Assembly (NCBI GenBank): GCA_002224055.1
Contig: AZLU01000118.1
Span: 97,988-124,856, forward strand
Direction: 5' to 3'
Length of the DNA stretch: 26,869 nt
From: Pezizomycotina sp. ARF18
Taxonomy: Eukaryota > Ascomycota
Shown here: in pieces, positions 20,243 to 26,869 of the stretch
Layout of the letters: each line of letters starts with the position of its first letter
Numbering within the stretch: position 1 is the first letter of the stretch
Program-made: the position numbers and the translations under genes
Notes under the pieces: generated by a model
The model's database searches: none
What the model saw: only the letters and a program-made list of their open reading frames with translations
What the model was told of the DNA's origin: nothing

Positions 20243-23066
20243 CTAGACGGCTTTCTTATTCCGCTCATACACGGCCGTACGGTCCTCTTCATCTTCTCTT
20301 CGCCTTCTAAAATTTGCGCGGGCAATTGCGCCGTGAGCTCTATTTTGTTCCGGTGTATACTGCAAACAAAATGCAAAAAGTTAGCATAACCAATCTCATA
20401 CGTTGAGAAAATTTCCAGAACGTGCAGACTTTTACCTCAAAATTCCACGTCGACAAAAAATCGCTCGTCTCCGTACTAACTCCGGAACTTCGTCGTTCGG
20501 TATCAGCGGCCAGTAGATATCGTAACGCCCGCAGTGGGGTGCATAAGCTCCCAATCCTCGTCTACGGCTTTACTTGCGGAGGCTCGCTTCGCTCTCGCTC
20601 TCTCCTTTGTACCACCACACGGTTAATAACTCAACCTTCGTTCCTCTTTTAATCTCCGCTTCTTCCTCTGCGTTTCCGGCCCGGGGTCTTCATCCTGCGC
20701 TTCTTGTAATTTATCCTCGCACCTTCGGCATCGGAAACGTCCATTTTCTCGTTGAGCGCTACTTCCGGGGTGCGGATCGTCTTCGCTCGGCCCCGATGCC
20801 CACGGCCATCCTTTCAAACCTCGCTGCTTGGCGTAACCCATCCGTAAGCGTATCCAGTTCGCGGTCTTAATTCGGCCGACGAGTCGAAGCAGACGAGTAC
20901 GTCAGTTGCGTCCGGGGCGGAAGTAAAGGGTACGTGCCCAGATTATCCGACATGCCCGCATCTAACAGCTCTATCGTATCGGTCTTGTGGACGGATGCGG
21001 GGCACTGGTCGGTAGGAGGTCCTTAAGGCCGAGGACGAAGTTCGGTATTCCGGAAGGGTCGATGGGGTGGACTTTTATGAGGTCGTTGTTCCGGTCCTGT
21101 ACAGCTTGTCTAGGTACGAGAAAAATTTCAGGGAAGAAACCAGCGGGCGGACTTCCTGGTAGTAGGCGAGAGAGTGGCGCACATCGCGCTGCCCCAGATT
21201 CCTAGTAAGATTGACAACTTGAGCTCCGGTTCGCGGTTTATGTTGAATCCGTTCTTGAATTGCCTGCCCATTGCCCAGTGGGATACCTGCTCCGAATTCT
21301 TCAACGAAACTTTTAAAACGTAGCGAGGAAAAGTATTAGCTATTTTGTTTGACAGAGGAAAATGAAATTAGAAAACAATATTCAATCTACTCACCTCATA
21401 TGGCGTCATCTCAACAAACTCGAACCAGCTTCCGCCTGCGCCCTCTCCTTAGCGCTTCGTCGGTAATATTCTCGTCGTCGCGCAAACCGGGAATCTCATG
21501 CCTGACGCAGTATATATCGGCATCGGATTCTTTCCATCGTCGATGTACCGCTCTGCTGGTAAGCTTCATGTGCGAATCGTCGACGGATATTTCGTCCTTG
21601 GGGACCAGCAACCTCGCCGCGAGGAGCAGGCCGTAACTATCGACCAGCCCGTGGCGGTTGTACCCTTGCTTCAGGCGCTCGATGACGCCGCGGAGGAGGT
21701 ACTTGTTCGTGGGCGCGGTGTAAGCAGCTCGAAGAACGCGGGCGGTACGCGAGGTGCGTCTGGATCCTGTGCTTGAGGTGCTCGATCAGGTTTTCGAAGG
21801 AGCACTTGCCGAGGGGTGTAGTAGAGGCTCCACAGCCAGCACGAGCCCGAGACGGCCGACCACGTAGGTAGCGCAGTCGAACAGGCCGGACTTTTGGACG
21901 GCGTCCATGGAGCTAGCGATAGAGAAAGCGTTAGCAGGTACGGAGCCTATAACATTGTTGAGATAGACAAAAAAGAAATGTAATACTAAGCTTACCCAGC
22001 TCCAGCGACAGTCGCCCGAAGTCCTCCACCGCTACCGCAGATAGCTATCACGGGGATATCGTCCGGATGGATTTCATCTTCGGGTATGTCCAAGTACTTC
22101 GCCAGCGAAGCTCTCGTAAACAAGCGCCTGTTTTGGAGGTAGGTCTTCTCGTCGTCGACAGGCCTTCGCTGATCTGACCTTGGCGTCCCACTCGATTTCA
22201 GGTTCAGCGACGGATCCTTCGATTCTTGAACGACTTCGTCTGCCATCGAGCCGGCTCCATCCTTAATTCTTGCTGGAACTTGGTCACCCAGGACGGCAGC
22301 AGGTTCGCCAGGGAACGCTAGGCAGGTCGGCGCCATCTTGGACCACTGCAAGCTGTTGATGTATCCGACGCATTGTTTATCTTTTCCGAGAATGCCTGCC
22401 ACGCCGATACGCCGCTCTCGTCGCCTCCGCTCTCATCGTCCGTGACGGCTTTCTTAACGGTCTTGGCGTGTTCTTTGACTACGTCCGTTTCCCGCTCTAG
22501 CTCCTTCGCCTTATCCTCAAGCTCCTCCTTGCGCTCGCTAGCTTTAATCCGCAGCGTCTTAAACCTTTAAAGCTCTGCTGTTTATCGTCGCCATCTTCAT
22601 CCTCACTACTTTCCTCCTCGTCGTCCTTATTATCTTCCTTGACGTCATTGGTGTTGCAATGCAGCGCCCGGCGGTTCGCGAACGAAGTTTTCGAAATCGG
22701 TTTGATCAGACCCGCCCGGTAAGAGTAGAACGCCGCTCCTGCACCGACGCCACCGCAGAGGATATTATTACAGATGCCTTTGTGGAAAGTGATGGGAGTG
22801 CATTGTGGCTGGTGATAACCGCAGCTTGGGTGAGAATTTACCGTCGTTCTGGTTGTGGTGGTGGTGGGGCTTGGGCGGCGACGATCCACTGCCGCCGCCA
22901 ATGCCACCGCTATTTTGCGTCGAGCTATAGTTCTAGTACCAGCTACCAGCAGGGAATTATTATACTGCGATAGCGAAACAATTGCAATTCTTCGTGCTCG
23001 GGATATTCGAGAGACTGTTGCAGATGCTTGCTGAAAATACAGCGGAGGACGATGTTTAACTATCAT
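20243..23066 (-). CDS. Cytosolic phospholipase A2-like enzyme (PLA2_B family) with mitochondrial-type N-terminus, frameshifted
   Basis: Predicted to hydrolyse membrane phospholipids; related to Aspergillus PlaA-type cPLA2. Inferred minus-strand exons are 23066-21996, 21912-21395, 21309-20436 and 20359-20243. The N-terminus (MIVKHRPPLYFQQASATVSR, Arg/Ser-rich with no acidic residue in the first 40) looks like a mitochondrial presequence. It is followed by a possible membrane segment (ILCGGVGAGAAFYSYRAGL), an acidic run (about 22640-22580) and a charged coiled-coil stretch (about 22570-22450). The catalytic core has HPDDIPVIAICGSGGGLRA at about 22015-22060 (the Arg is expected in the oxyanion site). 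VSGSCWLWSLYY follows, with the nucleophile Ser at 21848-21850. Next come GLLLAARLLVPKDEIS, DADIYCVRHEIP, GAGIPTWAMGRQFKNGF and LLDAGMSDNLGTY, with the catalytic Asp at 20960-20962. The end is FLSTWNFE/YTPEQN, then VYERNKKAV and TAG at 20243-20245. At least four slips shift frame between these motifs. Start codon moderately supported. Confidence 0.87.
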
Positions 23067-23352
23067 GGAACCTGGTTATGGCAATGTATCATAGTAATTT
23101 CATAACAAAGTGAAAAAAATTGACTCTGAATAATGTATATTTTGTTGATTTTCCTCTTCGTGCGTTTCGCCAGGTCATGGGTATACTAAATCTAGAAAAC
23201 AACGAGAAAATTATATCTATATATATATAATTAAAAAAAAAAAAAAAGCCTCGGAAGCGCACAACCGCACCACTACCATCCTTCCTACTCCTCTCGAACG
23301 GGAATGAACGGGATAGATTTGGACTGCTTTAAAATTAATTACCTCTACGGCG

Positions 23353-23373
23353 AAAAAAAAAAAATTTTTTTTT
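23353..23373. repeat. A12-T9 self-complementary tract
   Basis: Twelve A followed directly by nine T. It could form a hairpin or act as a stiff, nucleosome-excluding poly(dA:dT) element about 300 nt upstream of the phospholipase start. Confidence 0.7.
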
Positions 23374-23442
23374 GTTTCCTGTTGATTTAAAATAAGATCA
23401 CGAGCATAATTACTTGATAAGAAAATTTGTATTGCATCAATA

Positions 23443-23715
23443 CTATATACTCCAGAGAATAGTTTTCTCGAAAGGCGATATAATCTGTTTAATAAGCGAT
23501 AACGATACCCTTCTATATACGTTGTATCGAGCAGCTGGAAAAGTCTCTCTCCAGGCCTTAGATATATAGTCGTCGTAGTGAATCTTCAAAACTCTTGTCA
23601 GTCGTTTGCCGGGCAAAATAACGTGAGACATACGATGTACGTAAAATGGCTTTGAAGAATGGAATATATTTATTGCCTTCGGCACATGAGTAGCCTCTGT
23701 TTGCTCTGGTAGCAT
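23443..23715 (-). CDS. Hypothetical 90-residue open frame
   Basis: An intact ATG-to-stop frame beginning MLPEQTEATHVPKAINIF, with a complex, non-repetitive composition. It lies in an otherwise A-rich intergenic stretch. I recognise no domain, signal peptide or membrane segment. It sits upstream of the phospholipase gene on the same strand. It may be chance or a remnant; an intact frame of this length is notable only because the true genes nearby are all frame-broken. Confidence 0.2.
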   Translation of the reverse strand: MLPEQTEATHVPKAINIFHSSKPFYVHRMSHVILPGKRLTRVLKIHYDDYISKAWRETFPAARYNVYRRVSLSLIKQIISPFEKTILWSI

Positions 23716-24348
23716 GGTGAGATATATGTATTACAAAAAGTTATTGGGTTTTATAAAAAAAAAAAAAAAAAAGAAACAGAGGAGAAGAAAGTAAACTGCA
23801 AATAAAAAAGAAACAGACACAAAAAAGGATTGGTCATAATACCGAAGGGATTTATAAGAAACAATCGCGATAGCTCAAAGCAACAAACATACTTACCTAT
23901 TAAAAGAAAAAGTGGAAAAATAAAAAGGACAGTAATGCATATAATCTTTAATTCAAACAAGAAGGAAGGAAATATTAAACAGAACAAGAAAAAACATAAA
24001 GAAAGAACTAGGCGTCAAACTTTTTGCATCGAAAAGAAAGAGTTGAACGGTAGAGATAGGGAGCCTTCGACAGCCAATGATGTTTAAAAAAAATTCTCAT
24101 TTTTAAACAAAAGGAATGAGTTGTTTCACGGAGGATATATAGAAGACGAAAAGGAAAATGAACATATCCTCCCCTTGAACAAAAAAAAGAGAAATATGTT
24201 TATCGCCAAGGTGATAAAAGAATTATAAACAGTAAAAATATATATAGAACAGGCCCGAACGGCAACTTGTCGGCAATGTGGACTCTTACACCGCCCAGTG
24301 AGGATCTGACGGAGTTTATCTATTTCCTTAATTTCATGCGAATTGGTG

Positions 24349-26223
24349 TCAGCGAACTAATCTACGGCTGAACGCTGTCTTAAGAAACCCATGCCTACTT
24401 TTGTTGACGACGACGACGATTGCTACGATGATAGCAATAACAATGACAATAAGAACTATTCCATATGTTAGCACTTCTGTGAGTCCAAAAAAAGGTAATG
24501 GCGAAAACGTCGCCTGTAAAGAGAACGCTTTACTGCGGGAGAAAAAACATACTGCAGATGAGCAAGCACCACCACTTCTTCCTGCGGGCAGCGGCCGCAC
24601 TCTTTACGGCTGATGTTAATTGGACGTTGGCTTCTTGCGTATTCTCTTGGACATTCTGTGCGCCGGTTTCGATCTGTGGACGTATTCCTGCTGCGCACAA
24701 CCATCTGGTTCATCTCCTCGAACAGCTGAGCGAGCTCGACCATGGTCCTCTCATCTTCTGGATTTCAGCATGACGGCTGCGGACTTCTTGCAGAGCAGAC
24801 CTGGCAGCGCCACGGCGATTTTGCATAACCTGTTTGGAGAAAAAAAAAAGTTAGTCCTGAAATTGACGAACTTGAGAACCAACCGAATATGTTCTGCATA
24901 CCGCTTGCGAGAAAATGGGCCGTCGGCGTTCTCAACCGCATCCTGAATCTCCTGGTCGGTGGCCTCAGGTGACGATGCGGTATTGCCTTGCAAGTTGCTC
25001 GCGACCCTCTTCTGATACTGTGCCTCAACCTCTGGTATCTCTGTAGCGTCTCCTTGAACGACCTATCTAGACTGCCAACCTGCGGTTCCTTGTTAACGTC
25101 CTTCTGCTTCAGCGCGGTGATCCTGCTGGCGAGGTTACGGTTCATCTGGGAAGTCCGAGCGACAATGGCATCCAGTTCTGCGGTGTTTTGGCAGTGGCTC
25201 TTCATCGATGGTCGATAGCGACCGTTGGTGCAGCCCCTCAATGGTGTCAATATTGGCATTGATATCTTTGATAGCATCGCGGAGGTAGCCGATTTCTTGG
25301 AAGAAGGCCGGGTCGTTGGCCTGGGATGGTGGTCCGTTAAGCCGCTCCATTTCGTAGCCTGGAGGGTTAATTTTCTCTAGTCTTTAGTATTAATACTGGG
25401 AAAGGCTCGGTTCATTTATTCGCTCCTCGACTTGAAAAAGAGGGGAATTGATAGAAATTTCCATCTAGGTATTTATCTAGAACACACCTCCGCCCTGGCC
25501 TTGTTGCTTGTAGTTTTGGCGCGCCATACGAGTCGTAGGGTTATACGACGTATCTTGCTGCGCATATGGGTTCGGCGCACCACCGTATCTGTCCAATTTG
25601 TTAGAATCTGTATTGAAGAGATCTATACGCAATTCAGGTCGAATTTCAGTTCCAAATTATTCGCCGCAACAATGAGCGGCGCGATATTTTGAAAATTTTC
25701 TCATTCCGATTTCCTTCTTCAACCCTTTTTGTATGTATTTGTTGCCTTGAATAGAAACAACATTAACTTCGTGTGGGAGACGTACCGTATCCTTGTTTCT
25801 GCAATTAAAAAAAAAAAAAATTACAAAGTTAGTGAGATTAAATTAAGGTTCGGATTCGAAATCTTTTCGCCATGTGTTTTCCACCTGGTTTGTTTCATCG
25901 TCGCATTTCTGAATGCCCCAAAATTATGCCAGAACATTGGGTTTAGGGTAGCACAGTTCAATGCAATAAGTAAGAGAAAACACCAAGGCCAGCATCTTTC
26001 TTCCCTCATCGAGAAACTTCTCCCTGCCCTTTCGTGCCCTTTCAACGCCACCGAAAGTATTCTTTTCGAGATACTCCACGTTGATAATGGGACGAGTGAA
26101 GCAATGAAAAACAATGGTGTTTTTTCACAAACGTATCGCGTATAGTATGTGGGTAAAAGTACTGTGCGCAGAAAACGAAAACAAAAAGAAAAAAGGGCTG
26201 CACGGTCTACTTACGCCGCTCAT
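24349..26223 (-). CDS. SSO1: Plasma-membrane t-SNARE syntaxin, Sso1 type, six exons with two microexons, frameshifted
   Basis: A Qa-SNARE that pairs with Sec9 and Snc1 to fuse secretory vesicles with the plasma membrane. Inferred minus-strand exons are 26223-26215 (M-S-G, donor GTAAGT), 25798-25786 (13 nt), 25588-25488, 25358-24902, 24829-24553 and 24455-24349; introns are 416, 197, 129, 72 and 97 nt. Motifs in order: YGGAPNPYAQQDTSYNP; the Habc region with NDPAFFQEIGYLRDAIKDIN, NIDTIEGLHQRSLSTIDEE, VARTSQMNRNLASRITALK and VGSLDRSFKETLQRYQ; TDQEIQDAVENADGP; and NRRGAARSALQEVRSRHAEI. The SNARE helix has MVELAQLFEEMNQMVV, a slip next to the zero-layer Gln, then AQNVQENTQEANVQLTSAV. The basic anchor ARRKKWWCLLIC leads into a Val/Ile-rich membrane segment encoded by the last exon. 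The reading then adds about 18 residues after the membrane segment, longer than usual. At least five one-base slips occur. Confidence 0.93.
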
Positions 26224-26869
26224 TTTTGTAACCTTTTTCGTTTCTAGCCGTCTAAGAAAGTGCAATCAAACACCGCTTTGAACATCTGAATATTTCTCGT
26301 CGATTTTTTCCACCGGCTTAATTATATCGAAGACGATGACAGTGAAGTATCGAAAGGAGCGATGGAGAGGATTGTGAGAAAGATGGGTCGGTCGGAGAAG
26401 AAAAGGGAGAGAATGAGACGGGAAGATGAAGAAGTAATTAAGTGTCGAAGAACAAGGACAACATAATAATAATAATAATAATAATAATAATATAATTTCT
26501 GACTTTTTCATTGTCGTGGTGTGGCCGGAAGTGGACCGGGGATCAATTTTTAAAATAGTATATAATAAAAATATTACTGTGCCGACCAGCTGCTGCAAAA
26601 TTGGATTTTCTCGTGTAAGTAAAAAAGTATCCCCTCTTATTTGCTTATCCTATTATTAGGAATAATATAGTGTAAAGTTTTTTGGCCAGCAATATACGAG
26701 ACGGGAAATTGGCAGAGTGAAAAAAGGAGATTGGATTTGATTGATTAACAGAGGATTCAAAAGAAAAAGAAAGGGAGAGAGAGAAGAACAGATGAGAAGA
26801 AGGTGGTGTGAGAGATTAATATATTCTTAAGTATTTTATTATTTATTATTTCGTTAGTGGTTTTGATTT
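26224..26869. other. 5' region of SSO1
   Basis: The upstream region of the minus-strand syntaxin gene, reaching the window edge. It contains an AAT repeat (26463-26490) and purine-rich plus-strand DNA (26380-26460 and 26755-26820), which is pyrimidine-rich on the coding strand, as in many fungal promoters and leaders. The open frame at 26266-26598 minus is largely the AAT repeat read as Leu and is not called. Confidence 0.5.
26463..26490. repeat. (AAT)n trinucleotide repeat, about 9 units
   Basis: Uninterrupted ATA/AAT units about 240 nt upstream of the SSO1 start. Confidence 0.85.

Larger units (their letters stand above)
23067..24348. other. Intergenic region upstream of the phospholipase gene and downstream of SSO1
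   Basis: About 1.3 kb, A-rich on the plus strand, with homopolymers A15 (23233-23247), A12T9 (23353-23373) and A18 (23755-23772). Both flanking genes are on the minus strand, so it holds the 3' end of SSO1 and the promoter of the phospholipase gene. One open frame (23443-23715) is listed separately with low confidence. Confidence 0.5.

Noticed and set aside
26266-26598. 110-codon minus-strand frame with a poly-Leu stretch, resembling a signal peptide
   Set aside because: The Leu run is the AAT trinucleotide repeat; the position is the SSO1 promoter.
1-26869. Programmed ribosomal frameshifting as a reason for the broken frames
   Set aside because: Slips are too many, have no shared slippery heptamer or downstream structure that I can see, and affect unrelated genes.
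1-26869. Biosynthetic gene cluster, CRISPR array or integrated virus
   Set aside because: No backbone synthase, no regular direct-repeat array and no viral protein motif were seen; the genes are mainly core cellular functions.

Overview
This window looks like nuclear DNA of a filamentous ascomycete (Pezizomycotina-type). It has AT-rich intergenic DNA, moderately GC-richer exons, and short GT..AG introns (mostly 43-130 nt) that often carry a CTAAC-like branch site near the 3' end. All recognisable proteins belong to fungal families. I cannot name the species.

Layout from left to right: (1) 1-3432, minus strand: a fungal NLR/STAND protein with a DUF7708-like N-terminus, a long charged coiled coil and a NACHT NTPase. 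It runs off the left edge. (2) 4900-7269, plus: a fungal AAA+ ATPase with a DUF7025-type N-terminal region. (3) 7270-9916: an AT-rich stretch without a convincing gene, holding a degenerate tRNA-derived element. (4) 9917-10803, plus: lumazine synthase (RIB4), five exons. (5) 11209-13593, minus: an AVT3/AVT4-type vacuolar amino-acid transporter. (6) 13594-15014: the divergent intergenic region, full of microsatellites and with two copies of a CCAAT-containing 12-mer. (7) 15015-19574, plus: a cation-chloride cotransporter (SLC12/KCC, Vhc1-like) of about 12 exons including 16-nt and 25-nt microexons. (8) 20243-23066, minus: a cytosolic phospholipase A2-like enzyme with a mitochondrial-type N-terminus. 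(9) 24349-26223, minus: an Sso1-type plasma-membrane syntaxin (Qa-SNARE) whose first two coding exons are only 9 and 13 nt.

The most striking window-wide property is that every gene, including housekeeping genes (RIB4, SSO1), is interrupted by multiple single-base frameshifts, often beside short homopolymers. The conserved protein sequence simply resumes in another frame. In the stretches I aligned by eye, the stops met in conserved blocks were explained by frame shifts, not by base substitutions. This fits an unpolished long-read assembly much better than simultaneous pseudogenisation of six or seven neighbours. CDS entries are therefore given as gene spans with inferred exons; no single open frame encodes the full protein.

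The genes do not form an obvious pathway cluster. The clearest functional pairing is the head-to-head arrangement of two predicted vacuolar-membrane transporters (amino acids; K+/Cl-) across one 1.4-kb region. No CRISPR array, rRNA, prophage or autonomous transposase was seen.
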